Source of the DNA: Sphingomonas yantingensis
GTDB taxonomy: Bacteria > Pseudomonadota > Alphaproteobacteria > Sphingomonadales > Sphingomonadaceae
Direction: 5' to 3'
Length of the DNA stretch: 64,000 bases
NCBI RefSeq assembly: GCF_014199325.1
Contig: NZ_JACIJJ010000004.1
Span: forward strand, 479,407-543,406
Shown here: positions 44,797 through 53,915 of the stretch, one piece after another
Layout of the letters: each line of letters begins with the position of its first letter
How positions within the stretch are numbered: position 1 is the first letter of the stretch
Made by a program: the position numbers and the translations under genes
Notes under the pieces: model-generated
What the model was told of the DNA's origin: nothing
Database searches by the model: none
What the model saw: the letters and a program-made list of their open reading frames with translations, nothing else

Positions 44797-46100
44797 TCGA
44801 CCGCCGCCAATTCGTTGCGGGTGCCGCCGCGCTGTCGGCCGTTCCGGCCGCTGCCCAGGTCGCGCCGGCCGGCGCGTTTCCGAAGGGCTTCCTCTGGGGC
44901 GCTTCGACTGCCGCGCATCAGGTCGAGGGCAACAACGTCAACAGCGATTGCTGGGCGCTGGAAAATGTCGAGGGGACCGCTTTCGTTGAACGCTCGGGTG
45001 ATGCGGCGAACAGCTTCGAGTTGTGGCCCGTCGATCTCGACCTCGTTCGCGGCATGGGTCTCAACACCTATCGCTTCAGCCTCGAATGGGCACGGATCGA
45101 GCCCGAGCCGGGCGTCTTTTCGGTCGCGATGCTCGATCATTACGAGGCGATGATCGACGGTTGCCGCGCCCGCGGCATCCATCCGATCGTGACGTTCAAC
45201 CATTTCACCACGCCGCGCTGGTTCGCGATGCACGGGGGGTGGATGAACGACGACGGGCCGGCGCTCTTCGCGCGATACTGCGACCGGGCGGCGCGGCACC
45301 TCGCCGGCGGGATCGGTCATGCCGCGACGCTGAACGAACCCAATCTCGCGGGTGTGCTCGACCGGGTCCTTCCGGCTCCGATCGGCAAGACCATCCTCGA
45401 CGCCGATCGCCGTACGAGTGAGGCGGCAGCGAAGAAGTTCGGGGTGCCTTTGTTCATCGGCGGCATCTCGGTCTGGCTTCCCAACCCGGCCAAGGCGCGC
45501 GAAAATCTGTTGCGTGGCCATGCACTGGGCCGTCAAGCGATCAAGGCGGCGCGCGGCGACCTTCCCGTCGGGGTCACGTTGGCGATCATCGACGACCAGG
45601 GGGCACCGGCAAAGCGCGACGCGATGCGGGATCTGCTCTACCTCCCCTGGCTCGAAGCAGCGCGCCAGGACGACTTCGTCGGCGTCCAGAATTACGAGCG
45701 CGCGGTATGGGGACTGGAGGGGAAGCTGCCCGTGCCCGCTGGTGTACCCACCAATGCCGGCGGCGGCGAAATCTATCCGGCCAGCCTGGCCGGTGCCGTC
45801 CGCTATGCTCATTCGGTAGCGAAGGTGCCGGTGATCGTCACCGAGCATGGTATCCAGACCGAGGACGACACGCAGCGCGCCCGCTTCATCCCGGCAGCGC
45901 TGCGGGCGTTGAGGGAGGCGATAGCCGAGGGCGTTCCCGTGCAGGGCTATTGTCACTGGTCGCTGATCGACAATTTCGAATGGGGCTTCGGCTACAAGCC
46001 GAAATACGGCCTGCACAGCTTTGACCGGCAGACGTTCCGGCGGACCGCCAACCTCAGTGCGAAAGTGCTGGGACGTATAGCGAAGGCCAACAGCTTATAA
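44793..46100 (+). CDS. Family GH1 beta-glycosidase with a Tat signal
   Basis: 435 aa. Twin-arginine leader IDRRQFVAGAAALSAVPAAA, then the GH1 barrel starting FPKGFLWGASTAAHQVEGNN. Acid/base Glu182 in TLNEP and nucleophile Glu351 in VTEHG (usually TENG) are both present; WSLIDNFEWGFGYKPKYGLH near the end is typical. It would hydrolyse O-linked beta-glucosides or similar in the periplasm and complements the C-glycoside route. AAGGAG 7 nt ahead of ATG 44793, which overlaps the oxidase stop by ATGA. Last gene of the operon. Confidence 0.92.
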   Translation: MIDRRQFVAGAAALSAVPAAAQVAPAGAFPKGFLWGASTAAHQVEGNNVNSDCWALENVEGTAFVERSGDAANSFELWPVDLDLVRGMGLNTYRFSLEWARIEPEPGVFSVAMLDHYEAMIDGCRARGIHPIVTFNHFTTPRWFAMHGGWMNDDGPALFARYCDRAARHLAGGIGHAATLNEPNLAGVLDRVLPAPIGKTILDADRRTSEAAAKKFGVPLFIGGISVWLPNPAKARENLLRGHALGRQAIKAARGDLPVGVTLAIIDDQGAPAKRDAMRDLLYLPWLEAARQDDFVGVQNYERAVWGLEGKLPVPAGVPTNAGGGEIYPASLAGAVRYAHSVAKVPVIVTEHGIQTEDDTQRARFIPAALRALREAIAEGVPVQGYCHWSLIDNFEWGFGYKPKYGLHSFDRQTFRRTANLSAKVLGRIAKANSL

Positions 46101-46246
46101 ACGCGCGCAGGCCGATCAGCCGGCCGCGGTTGCCGCCCAGTCGGCTAGCCGAAATGAGCCCGATTGAGGCGACGGGGCATCGTCTGAACCAACGGCTGCT
46201 TTCGGGAAACGTCTGAGTGATCGCTATTGTCGCTTTCTGGGTCCTC

Positions 46247-46879
46247 TTAGACCTCAGCGCGTTCGGCCAGTTCTAGCGCGTCTTCCACGTCAACGCCCAA
46301 GTAGCGCACCGTGCTGTCGATCTTGGCATGGCCTAGGAGGATCTGAACGGCGCGGAAATTGCCCGTCGCCTTGTAGATGATCGATGCCTTCGTGCGCCGA
46401 AGCGAGTGCGTCCCGTAATCCTGAGCCGGAAGGCCGATGCCGACCACCCACTCGTGCACGAGGCGGGCATATTGTCGTGTGCTCATATGAGCCATGTAGT
46501 CGTTTCGGCTTGGGAAGACGAAATCGTTCAGTGTCCCGCCGCGTCGTTCCAACCATGTCCGCATCGTCTTTCGTGCCGTGTCCAGCAGCTCGAACTGAAC
46601 GGGGCGTTTGGTCTTCTGCTGAACCATGACGGCGCGATCACGAATGCGCCCACCGGAAACGACGTCGCCGATGCGTACCCTGACCACATCGCAGCCGCGC
46701 AGCTTGCTGTCGATGGCAAAGTCAAACAGTGCCCGATCGCGCAATCGTCGATGCTGATCGAGCCAGAAACGAATGGCCCAGACCTCCTGCTGTTTCAGTG
46801 CCCGCTTGGCACCAATAAGCCGACCTTCATTCCAAGGTCGCAGTCCGTGAAAGGCGGGGTCCGTTGACGAGTGACCCAT
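46247..46879 (-). CDS. Tyrosine recombinase (phage-integrase family)
   Basis: 210 aa. All catalytic residues are present: Arg61, Lys89, His158, Arg161, His184 and Tyr193 (HSLRRTKASIIY, LLGHAKIDSTVRYLGV). The N-terminal SAM-like core-binding domain is short, which fits small stand-alone recombinases common in alphaproteobacteria. GGGAG is about 8 nt before ATG 46879. No phage or transposon genes and no clear attachment repeats lie beside it; it may be a resident of a degraded element or a housekeeping-type recombinase. Confidence 0.88.
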   Translation of the reverse strand: MGHSSTDPAFHGLRPWNEGRLIGAKRALKQQEVWAIRFWLDQHRRLRDRALFDFAIDSKLRGCDVVRVRIGDVVSGGRIRDRAVMVQQKTKRPVQFELLDTARKTMRTWLERRGGTLNDFVFPSRNDYMAHMSTRQYARLVHEWVVGIGLPAQDYGTHSLRRTKASIIYKATGNFRAVQILLGHAKIDSTVRYLGVDVEDALELAERAEV

Positions 46880-47060
46880 CGACCATCTCCCTCGGTCGTA
46901 TCGGGCGACGAAGCATATGCGGGCGCGGTAAACTGGCGCTTTCGTTGTGTGGTTGATCTGCTGTCTTTGATGCTGAATGTGAGGCTGGTTACGGACGAAG
47001 CTTTAGAGGCTTTGGGCGGCGGCTCTTGGGTATTCGCACCGTCGATCGCCATCTGATCGA

Positions 47061-47843
47061 TTACTGCCTGTTGCCCGACTCAGCCATCTTGCGATGCTGC
47101 TCGGCTAAGACGGCCTGTGGGACGACGCCGCTCGCCAGCACCTGCGCCTTGTTCAGGAGCCCCGACACGATATGCCCCTTGCCGGAAAGCATCGCGTTCC
47201 AGCCGTCCTTCGCCACCTTTGCCGGGTCGGCTTTGCTTTCGTCCTGCCCGACCTGCGTGTCGCGCATCCCGGCGCGGTCGAAGAACGCGGTGTCCGTCGC
47301 GCCCGGCATCAAGGTCGTCAGCGTGACGCCCTGGCTGTCTTTCAGCTCGTTGCGAAGCGCCTCGGTGAAGTTGTCGATGAATGCCTTGGTCGCGTTGTAG
47401 ATGGCGTTGAAGGGCCCCGGGATGTACCCGACGATCGAACCGGTTACGAGCACCTTGCCGGCGTTACGCCCGACCATGTCGCGCAGTACGCGCTGGAGCA
47501 AATAGACCGTCCCGGTGACGTTGGTGCCGATCGAATGCTGCCACGAGGCGACGTCCTGATCGAGGAAGGCGCCACCCTTGCTGATCCCGGCATTGGCGAT
47601 CACGACATCGACGGTTCTGCCCTCGGCGGCGGCCAGCAGCGTGTCGACCCCCTCGATGGTCGAGAGGTCGACCTCGACCGCGTCGACCCGGGTGCCAAAC
47701 GCCTCGAACTCGTGCGCCGCTGCGTCAATGCGCGGTTCGTCGGCGGCGACGATCAGGTCGTAGCCGTCCTGCGCCGCCAGTTTCGCCAGTTCGAAGCCGA
47801 TCCCCGTCGACGCGCCGGTGACGATGGCGAGGCCCTTGCTCAT
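47061..47843 (-). CDS. Short-chain dehydrogenase/reductase
   Basis: 260 aa classical SDR. NAD(P) motif TGASTGIG at residues 9-16, NAG in [11 protein letters not shown], catalytic Ser136 (VTGSIVGY), Tyr149 and Lys153 (YNATK). Third gene of a three-gene operon; its ATG overlaps the stop of the alcohol dehydrogenase by ATGA. Substrate unknown; with the neighbouring zinc alcohol dehydrogenase it is likely to serve detoxification or redox stress. Confidence 0.92.
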   Translation of the reverse strand: MSKGLAIVTGASTGIGFELAKLAAQDGYDLIVAADEPRIDAAAHEFEAFGTRVDAVEVDLSTIEGVDTLLAAAEGRTVDVVIANAGISKGGAFLDQDVASWQHSIGTNVTGTVYLLQRVLRDMVGRNAGKVLVTGSIVGYIPGPFNAIYNATKAFIDNFTEALRNELKDSQGVTLTTLMPGATDTAFFDRAGMRDTQVGQDESKADPAKVAKDGWNAMLSGKGHIVSGLLNKAQVLASGVVPQAVLAEQHRKMAESGNRQ

Positions 47844-49039
47844 ACGACGTCTCCCGATCGCGCACCGAAGCCGGGCTTCAGCACCACCTTCGTCACTTCG
47901 TTCTGGTCGTCATGGAACATCTTGTACCCCTGCGGCGCCTCCTCGAGATCGAGGCGGTGCGAAATCAGGAAAGTGGTGTCGATCTTGCCCTCGATGATCG
48001 CGGCGAGCAGGCCGGGCAGGTAATGCTGGACGTGCGTCTGGCCGGTCTTGAGCGTCAGGCCCTTTTCCATGAACGCGCCCAGCGGAAACTTGTCGACGAT
48101 GCCGCCATAGACCGCCGGCATCGACACACGCCCGCCCTTGCGACAGGCAACGATCGCCTGGCGGATCGAGTGGATGCGATCGGTACCGAGGAAGGTCGAT
48201 GCCTTGATCTGGTCGATCACGTTGTCGACGAAGAAACCGTGTGCCTCCAGCCCGACCGCATCGATCACCGCGTCGGGACCGATCCCGCCGGTCATCTGCA
48301 TCAGCGCCTCGTAGGTCTTGGTTTCCTCGAAGTTGATCGTCTCGGCTCCGAACGTCTTCGCGAGTTCGAGGCGACGCGGGAAATGGTCGATCGCGATGAC
48401 GCGCTCGGCCCCCATCAGGAATGCAGACTGGATCGCGAACAGCCCGACCGGTCCGCAGCCCCAGACCGCGACGGTATCGCCCGGTTCGATGTCGGCATTC
48501 TCGGCGGCCTGCCACCCGGTCGGCAGGATGTCGGAGAGGAACAGCACCTTCTCGTCCTCGATCCCGTCAGGAATGACGATCGGGCCGACATCGCTGAACG
48601 GCACGCGGACATATTCGGCCTGTCCGCCCGCATAGCCACCGGTCAGGTGGCTGTAGCCGAACAGCCCCGACATGGGCTGGCCGTACAATTCCTGCCCGAT
48701 GTCCTGATTGTCGGCCGGGTTGCCGTTGTCGCACGCCGAATATTGATGCTTGCCGCAATGATAACAGCTGCCGCACGAAATCGTGAACGGCACCACCACG
48801 CGCTGCCCCTTCTTCAGCGTCGAGCCGGCGCCGACCTCGACCACCTCGCCCATGAACTCGTGGCCGAGGATGTCGCCCGCCTTCATCGTCGGGATGTAGT
48901 CGTCGTACAGATGGAGGTCGGAGCCGCAGATCGCCGTCGACGTCACCTTGATGATGCAGTCGCGCGGGTTGAGGATCTCGGGATCGTCGACCGTATCGAC
49001 GCGCACGTCATGCTTGCCGTGCCATGCCAGCGCCCTCAT
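47840..49039 (-). CDS. Zinc-dependent alcohol dehydrogenase (FDH/ADH-like)
   Basis: 399 aa medium-chain dehydrogenase. Catalytic zinc ligands Cys38, His60 and Glu61 ([24 protein letters not shown]); structural zinc Cys89, 92, 95 and 103 ([15 protein letters not shown]); cofactor motif [13 protein letters not shown]. It resembles the glutathione-independent formaldehyde/alcohol dehydrogenase group often found in stress operons. Start ATG 49039 overlaps the SRPBCC stop by ATGA. A long open frame extends upstream without homology. Confidence 0.92.
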   Translation of the reverse strand: MRALAWHGKHDVRVDTVDDPEILNPRDCIIKVTSTAICGSDLHLYDDYIPTMKAGDILGHEFMGEVVEVGAGSTLKKGQRVVVPFTISCGSCYHCGKHQYSACDNGNPADNQDIGQELYGQPMSGLFGYSHLTGGYAGGQAEYVRVPFSDVGPIVIPDGIEDEKVLFLSDILPTGWQAAENADIEPGDTVAVWGCGPVGLFAIQSAFLMGAERVIAIDHFPRRLELAKTFGAETINFEETKTYEALMQMTGGIGPDAVIDAVGLEAHGFFVDNVIDQIKASTFLGTDRIHSIRQAIVACRKGGRVSMPAVYGGIVDKFPLGAFMEKGLTLKTGQTHVQHYLPGLLAAIIEGKIDTTFLISHRLDLEEAPQGYKMFHDDQNEVTKVVLKPGFGARSGDVV

Positions 49040-49566
49040 GCGCGTTCCTCCTGAAGCTGTGTCTGGGTTCGCGAGGATGTGGCGATCTCGCCGGTTTCCA
49101 TCAGTTGCTTGAAGCGCCTCAGGTCGCGGCGCGCCTGGATCGCCGGCTCGCGCTGGAACAGCTTGGCAATGACCTTGCCGACGATGCCGGCGGGGGGATC
49201 GTAGGCAATCGTCGCGCTCACGACGGTGCCGCGTGCGCCCGCGTCGGTGAAGGTGACGCGGCCCGAATTGGGCACGTCGGCACCGTCTTCCGACTGCCAG
49301 CTGATCGACCGGCCCGGTTCCTCTGCGGTGACGGTCGCATCCCATTCGACCGTCTTGCCTGCCGGTGCCTTTACCACCCAGTGCGAGCGGTGCTCGTCGA
49401 TGACGTCGATCCGCTCAACATTGTCCATGAAGCTGGAAAGGTTCGAGAAATCGCGGAAATAGGCGAAGAGTTCGTCCGCCGGCCGGCCGATCGTGACCGA
49501 CTGCATCGTCAGGTCCTGATCCGGCGAGGTATGCTTGGCTGTCGCCGAAGGGGCGTCGTCGGTCAT
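49036..49566 (-). CDS. SRPBCC (polyketide cyclase/START-like) protein
   Basis: 176 aa. N-terminal tail then the SRPBCC fold ([20 protein letters not shown] through [20 protein letters not shown]). Such proteins bind hydrophobic ligands in a helix-grip pocket; many stress-induced examples have no known ligand. ATG 49566 has AGGAG about 7 nt upstream. An EcfG-like promoter lies just ahead, so the SRPBCC-ADH-SDR operon is probably part of the general stress response. Confidence 0.88.
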   Translation of the reverse strand: MTDDAPSATAKHTSPDQDLTMQSVTIGRPADELFAYFRDFSNLSSFMDNVERIDVIDEHRSHWVVKAPAGKTVEWDATVTAEEPGRSISWQSEDGADVPNSGRVTFTDAGARGTVVSATIAYDPPAGIVGKVIAKLFQREPAIQARRDLRRFKQLMETGEIATSSRTQTQLQEERA

Positions 49567-49591
49567 CGCAGGCTCCTGTTTCTTGAACCAC

Positions 49592-49618
49592 AAGCGAATG
49601 CCGAAGCAAAAAAGTTCC
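49592..49618 (-). promoter_or_regulatory. EcfG-type promoter candidate for the SRPBCC-ADH-SDR operon
   Basis: Minus strand GGAAC (49618-49614), 17-nt spacer, CGCTT (49596-49592). It fits the EcfG -35 exactly and the -10 loosely (CGTT expected). It ends 25 bp before the ATG. Confidence 0.4.
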
Positions 49619-49712
49619 CGATTTTCTGATGCTTAACCTGAATCAAGCGGGTGTAACGGCACTGTCGTTTGAAGGATGCGTGTTACGACCACACCCCTTA
49701 TGCTCGCAGACG

Positions 49713-50567
49713 ATGCCGCAGGAGTTCAATCACCCTGAAGACCCGCCGCCAGATTTCGTCGTCGTCGATGTCGAAACCGCGTGCTCCAGCGTCAGTAGCA
49801 TCTGTCAGATCGGGATTGTGGGCTTTCGAGACGGGGCGGTGGCGTTCGAGTACGAAACGCTGGTCGATCCACTCGACCGCTTCTCGTCGTTCAACATCGG
49901 CATCCATGGCATCACCAGCGACCATGTCGTCGGCGCGCCGACCTTTGGGGCGATCCACGCGGTCGTCGACAGCCATCTGGGCGGGCGCATCACCGTCGCG
50001 CATTCGAACTTTGACAAGGGGGCGCTGGGGGCGGCCTGCCTTATCCATGATCAGCCCATGATCGAGACGACGTGGCTGGACAGCGTGCGCGTGGCAAAGC
50101 GCGCCTGGCCCGAACTGCCCAGCCATCGTCTGAACGTCCTCAGCCGCTTCCTTGGCCTGCGCCACCGGCATCATGATGCGCTGAGTGATGCGCGTGCGGC
50201 CGGGATGGTGATCGTACGCGCGATCGACCACACCGGCATCGACCTCGCCGGCTGGCTCGCCCCGTCGAGGCAGACCGGGCGTGCGCCGAAGGCGGCGGCG
50301 ACTGGCCCGTTGAAAGGCGAGCGCGTCGCGATCCTGGGCGCGCCTCGCGACGGGCCTCTGGCACATCGACTGGCCGCCGCCGGCGCGCGCGTGGTTGCAT
50401 CGGTCGGCATGACCACGACGACGCTCGTCATCGGCAACGAGCAGCCATTCGGCCGCTATGTCACCGCCCATGCCGAGTATCGGCGCGCCGAGGCGCTGCG
50501 CCGCGAGGGCCGTGCCATCGTGATCCTGCCCGAGGACGAGATCACCGCGCGGCTCGCTTCGGGGTAA
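49713..50567 (+). CDS. DEDDh 3'-5' exonuclease with C-terminal BRCT domain
   Basis: 284 aa. DnaQ-like exonuclease with Asp19 and Glu21 (VVDVETA), Asp101 (AHSNFDKGALG), His154 and Asp159 (HHDALSDARAAG). From about 205 the BRCT domain runs GPLKGERVAILGAPRDGPLA to the end. Proteins of this kind are found in alphaproteobacteria as DNA repair or proofreading-type nucleases distinct from the polymerase III epsilon subunit. ATG 49713 is taken because residues before it lack homology. The last 26 nt overlap the convergent methyltransferase gene. Confidence 0.88.
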   Translation: MPQEFNHPEDPPPDFVVVDVETACSSVSSICQIGIVGFRDGAVAFEYETLVDPLDRFSSFNIGIHGITSDHVVGAPTFGAIHAVVDSHLGGRITVAHSNFDKGALGAACLIHDQPMIETTWLDSVRVAKRAWPELPSHRLNVLSRFLGLRHRHHDALSDARAAGMVIVRAIDHTGIDLAGWLAPSRQTGRAPKAAATGPLKGERVAILGAPRDGPLAHRLAAAGARVVASVGMTTTTLVIGNEQPFGRYVTAHAEYRRAEALRREGRAIVILPEDEITARLASG

Positions 50568-51138
50568 GCGTCGCCGACAGGACGATCCAGTGGCCGGTGC
50601 GGCGTACGGCCTGCACGCGCCACTCGCGTCCCGTTGCGACAAGGAAGCGGGTCTGGATGCCCGCCGCCTTTTGGGCAAAGTCGGGAAAGTCGATGCGATG
50701 ATGCGCGAGGACCAGGGTACCGCCCGGGCGCAGCGCGGCCGCGACGTCGTGCGCGGTCCGCCGCATCTGAAGCGGTGTCAGGTAGTAGAGCAGCTCGGCC
50801 ACGACGACCGCGTCATAGCGTGGCCGCGGGAAGCTGCCCGGCACCGCCAGCCGCACCGCCCGCGCGCGGGGAGCGGCGTCGGCGAGCGCATCCGCCGCCA
50901 GCGCAGTACCGCTCTCGGTCGCCTCGGTCGCGTCGAGGCGGCGGGCGCGGGGGGCGATCGCGGCGCTGTTCGATCCGTTGCCGGCGGCCAGTTCGAGCAC
51001 GCGGCCGATCGGACCGGGGCCGAGCGCGTGGAGGATCGCACGGCGCTTCACCGCCTCGTCATGGTTGGTGAAGGTCGACCAGGGATCGGCATTCGCTGCG
51101 AACTTGGCGTCGAAGCCATCCAGTGTGATCGGCCTCAT
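50542..51138 (-). CDS. SAM-dependent methyltransferase (NodS-like)
   Basis: 198 aa. SAM-binding motif I LELAAGNGSNSAAIA and the acidic motif YDAVVVAELLYYLTPLQMRR match class I methyltransferases of the NodS kind. Start ATG 51138 overlaps the stop of the PIG-L gene by ATGA. Last gene of a four-gene coupled operon (GT2, acyl-CoA-dehydrogenase-like, PIG-L, methyltransferase), so it should modify the same product as those enzymes. Confidence 0.85.
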   Translation of the reverse strand: MRPITLDGFDAKFAANADPWSTFTNHDEAVKRRAILHALGPGPIGRVLELAAGNGSNSAAIAPRARRLDATEATESGTALAADALADAAPRARAVRLAVPGSFPRPRYDAVVVAELLYYLTPLQMRRTAHDVAAALRPGGTLVLAHHRIDFPDFAQKAAGIQTRFLVATGREWRVQAVRRTGHWIVLSATLTPKRAAR

Positions 51139-51791
51139 CGCGGCTCTATCACGAATGTCTCGCACGGGCGGCTAAAGGCTGCGACCTGTGCCCGTGTCAT
51201 CGAAAAGCCTGCCGGATCGTCGGTGATCCGGCCCGCCTGCGTGCGGTAGCGCAGGATGGCGAGGCGTTTGGCCAGGCGCGCCTGTGCACCGAGCGGCGGG
51301 GCGATGCTGCGCGGCAGCCTTCGTCCGGCCGGCCAGACGGGATAACCCAGGCGGTGAAGCCCCGCCTTGCGGCAGCGGGCGAGGGCATCGGCGACGATCC
51401 GGTGGTCGGGGTGGTCGTCCCCCGCCGCGGGGCCGAGCAGCGTCAGCGGAACCGGCGCGCGCCGGACCGCGCCGGTGATCCGCTTGCGGGCAAGCGGGGC
51501 CATCGCCGACAGCCCGCCATCGGGCAGACCGAGAAACGTGATCCGGTCGGCCGTAACGCCGATCCTGCGCATCTCCCGCCGCGTTTCGCGCTGGCGCTCG
51601 CGGATCAGGCGGGTAGGGGGCCAGCGCCGGCTCGACGGGTGTGAGGCGGCACCGTCGGTGACGACCAGGATTCGCACCGCGATGCCCCGGCGGCGCAGTC
51701 TCGCGATCCACCCATAGGCGCCGATTGCTTCGTCATCCGCGTGCGGGGCCACCACCATCAGATTGCGTGGCTTAGGAAGGCAGCGTGTCAT
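51135..51791 (-). CDS. PIG-L/LmbE-family deacetylase
   Basis: 218 aa. Zinc-binding HADDEAIG near residue 16-23 (MVVAPHADDEAIGAYGWIAR) and the second site DDHPDHRIVADAL. These hydrolyse N-acetyl groups from amino sugars such as GlcNAc-linked lipids or thiols. Start ATG 51791 overlaps the upstream stop by ATGA. In this operon it would act between glycosyl transfer and methylation. Confidence 0.9.
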   Translation of the reverse strand: MTRCLPKPRNLMVVAPHADDEAIGAYGWIARLRRRGIAVRILVVTDGAASHPSSRRWPPTRLIRERQRETRREMRRIGVTADRITFLGLPDGGLSAMAPLARKRITGAVRRAPVPLTLLGPAAGDDHPDHRIVADALARCRKAGLHRLGYPVWPAGRRLPRSIAPPLGAQARLAKRLAILRYRTQAGRITDDPAGFSMTRAQVAAFSRPCETFVIEPR

Positions 51792-52759
51792 AGCGTGGGC
51801 ACGATGACACCGTCCGCCACAGCCCGGCCCACGCGCATGCGTTGCGCGTCGGGGCCGGGTTGGCGAAGATAGACCGAAAGATCGGTGATCGTCGCGGCCA
51901 GCGGATGGTGGACGAACATCGCCTGTAGCCCCACCGCTTGCTGAGCCAGTGTCAACGCGGTGTCGCCCGCGGCATAGACGGCGCAGCGTGCGGCGCTGAC
52001 CAGCGGTAGCCGTGCCCCCTCGTCGGCAAACCATGCGTGGGCGGCGGTGCGCACCGCGCCGGCAGCCGCCTCCGCGGCGGCGTGGAGCGCGGCGAGGCGG
52101 CCGAGCTGGTGTGGATCATCGGCGCGGTCGACAGCAACCAGATGGTCCCGCACCCAATCGACCAGCGCCGCGATCCCGCCGGCCTGCACCGCCGCGAAGC
52201 GCAGCGCGCCGCCGCTGAACCACGGTTCGCGGACGTAGTCGCCGGGTTTGCCGATCAGGTCGCCGGGGTCGAGCGCGGCGTCGCTCCACCGCACGACATG
52301 CGTCTCCGATCGCTGCATCCCGACGACGTGCCAGACCTCGCGATCGATCGCGGGGGGCACGCTTTCGAGGTCGAGCAGGATCAATTGCGGTCCGTCCGGG
52401 GTCTCGGCCGTGACAAGCGCATGCGAGATCACCCCCGCGCCCGAGGCGAAGCTCTTGCCGCCCGACAAGCGCCCGTCGCTTTCACGAAGCGGTTCGCCGG
52501 CAAGTGCCGCGTTCCACACCCCAAGCAACGCACCGGAGCGCCCCGCCGTAGCGAGCCGGCTGCGCTGCGCATCGTCGCCATAGCGATGGACGATCTGGGT
52601 CGCATCGACGTGCCCCTCAAGCAACCGAGCCAACGGCAGGTCGATGCGTCCAGCGTCGTACAGGAGGCGAAGGAGCGCCATCAGCGAACCGGTATCGGCA
52701 GGATCGCCCGGCGCCGAAACGCGCGCCGCGCGCGTCACCAATTCTTCGCGCAGGTTCAT
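51788..52759 (-). CDS. Acyl-CoA-dehydrogenase-like flavoprotein, short form
   Basis: 323 aa, shorter than the usual ~380. The middle beta domain (GGKSFASGAGVISHALVTAE) and C-terminal helical bundle (QAGGIAALVDWVRDHLV, ALTLAQQAVGLQAMFVHHPL) follow the acyl-CoA dehydrogenase pattern, but the N-terminal helical part is truncated. It may oxidise a carrier- or sugar-bound acyl group rather than a free CoA ester. Start ATG 52759 overlaps the glycosyltransferase stop by ATGA. Confidence 0.78.
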   Translation of the reverse strand: MNLREELVTRAARVSAPGDPADTGSLMALLRLLYDAGRIDLPLARLLEGHVDATQIVHRYGDDAQRSRLATAGRSGALLGVWNAALAGEPLRESDGRLSGGKSFASGAGVISHALVTAETPDGPQLILLDLESVPPAIDREVWHVVGMQRSETHVVRWSDAALDPGDLIGKPGDYVREPWFSGGALRFAAVQAGGIAALVDWVRDHLVAVDRADDPHQLGRLAALHAAAEAAAGAVRTAAHAWFADEGARLPLVSAARCAVYAAGDTALTLAQQAVGLQAMFVHHPLAATITDLSVYLRQPGPDAQRMRVGRAVADGVIVPTL

Positions 52760-53826
52760 GCCGCCGCCCACCCATGCAACAGAGCTGCAAGTTCTGCCTC
52801 CGCCACCGGGAGCGCGACGCTGCGCATGCCGCCCGGCGGGACGGGCACGATGCGCATCGCGAAGGCCTCTCCATTGGGACAGTCGCGCGCCACGCCGATC
52901 ACGTGATCGCGCGTCAGCGAGAGTGCGGCGGCCACGCCCCACGGTCGTCCCGTGTCAAAGGCGGTGCGTGCGGCCGCATGCAGCCGATATTGCCACGCCG
53001 CATCGACAGGATGCGCGACGAACGTCGCGGCCGCATCGCACGTGTCGGCCCAGCGCAGTGCGTTCGCCAGGCCGCCGGGACAGCGCCCCTCTCGCCGGTC
53101 GGACGTTTCGACCGTACAGGCCGCGTCGTGCCGGACGCGAAGCCCGGCCCGCGCCGCCGCGTCGAGAAGCGCTGCATCCTCGCCGCTCGCCCGCGGTGTG
53201 AACCCGCCGAGCGCGCGATACGCTTCGGAACGGATGCCCATATTGGCGCCGCCGCCATGGTGGTGCGTTTCCGCCGCTTCCCATGGCACCGGGTCCAGAT
53301 GCCGACGCATCGCGAACAGCGAATCGTAATAGGTCTCGATCCGGTCCTGCAGCGCGCTCGGCCGATCCGCGCGGCGCACGATCCGTCCCGCCACTAGATC
53401 GGCAACGCTCAGCGCACGCGTCATCGCGGACACCCAGTCGGGCGCAGGCCGGCTGTCCGCGTCCGTCGTCAAGAGCAATCCGTCCGCGCCGCCCAGTGCC
53501 GCCAGCCCCGCCTGCATCGCAAGGTGTCGCGCACGGCCGACGGTCGTGCACCCGGTCGGCGCCGTGATCATTCGCACGCTCGCTGTCGCGCACCCTGTGT
53601 AATCACCGATGAGCTCGACACTGTCATCGTCGCACCGATCCAGGAGGAAGCAGACATGCGACGGCCCTGGACGAAGTCGCTCCAGCGCCTCGAACAGACC
53701 GGGCAGTTCGGCCGCCTCGTTTCGAGCCGGGATACAGATGGCGACAAGCGTCAGGGCGCGTCCTTTCACGGTGCCGCCGGCTGCGGATCTGGGACGATCT
53801 TCGCATGGTGGGACGGGTACGCGCAT
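52756..53826 (-). CDS. Family 2 glycosyltransferase
   Basis: 356 aa. Starts the GT-A fold with VAICIPARNEAAELPGLFEA and carries the acidic metal-binding TDADSRP (about 135) and GANMGIRSEAYRALGGFTPR with a following ED pair (GEDAALLDAA). First gene of the four-gene operon. Start is uncertain: ATG 53826 gives a short leader, GTG 53769 sits nearer the fold, and a frame extends to 54051. No strong ribosome site marks any of them. Confidence 0.85.
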   Translation of the reverse strand: MRVPVPPCEDRPRSAAGGTVKGRALTLVAICIPARNEAAELPGLFEALERLRPGPSHVCFLLDRCDDDSVELIGDYTGCATASVRMITAPTGCTTVGRARHLAMQAGLAALGGADGLLLTTDADSRPAPDWVSAMTRALSVADLVAGRIVRRADRPSALQDRIETYYDSLFAMRRHLDPVPWEAAETHHHGGGANMGIRSEAYRALGGFTPRASGEDAALLDAAARAGLRVRHDAACTVETSDRREGRCPGGLANALRWADTCDAAATFVAHPVDAAWQYRLHAAARTAFDTGRPWGVAAALSLTRDHVIGVARDCPNGEAFAMRIVPVPPGGMRSVALPVAEAELAALLHGWAAA

Positions 53827-53915
53827 CAACTGGATCAACCCCGCGGGCGTTTGGGGTAAGGGCAGATTGGCAGCATGAAGACGCCCGGACCTTGCCGAAA
53901 GGTCCAAAGCGACGA

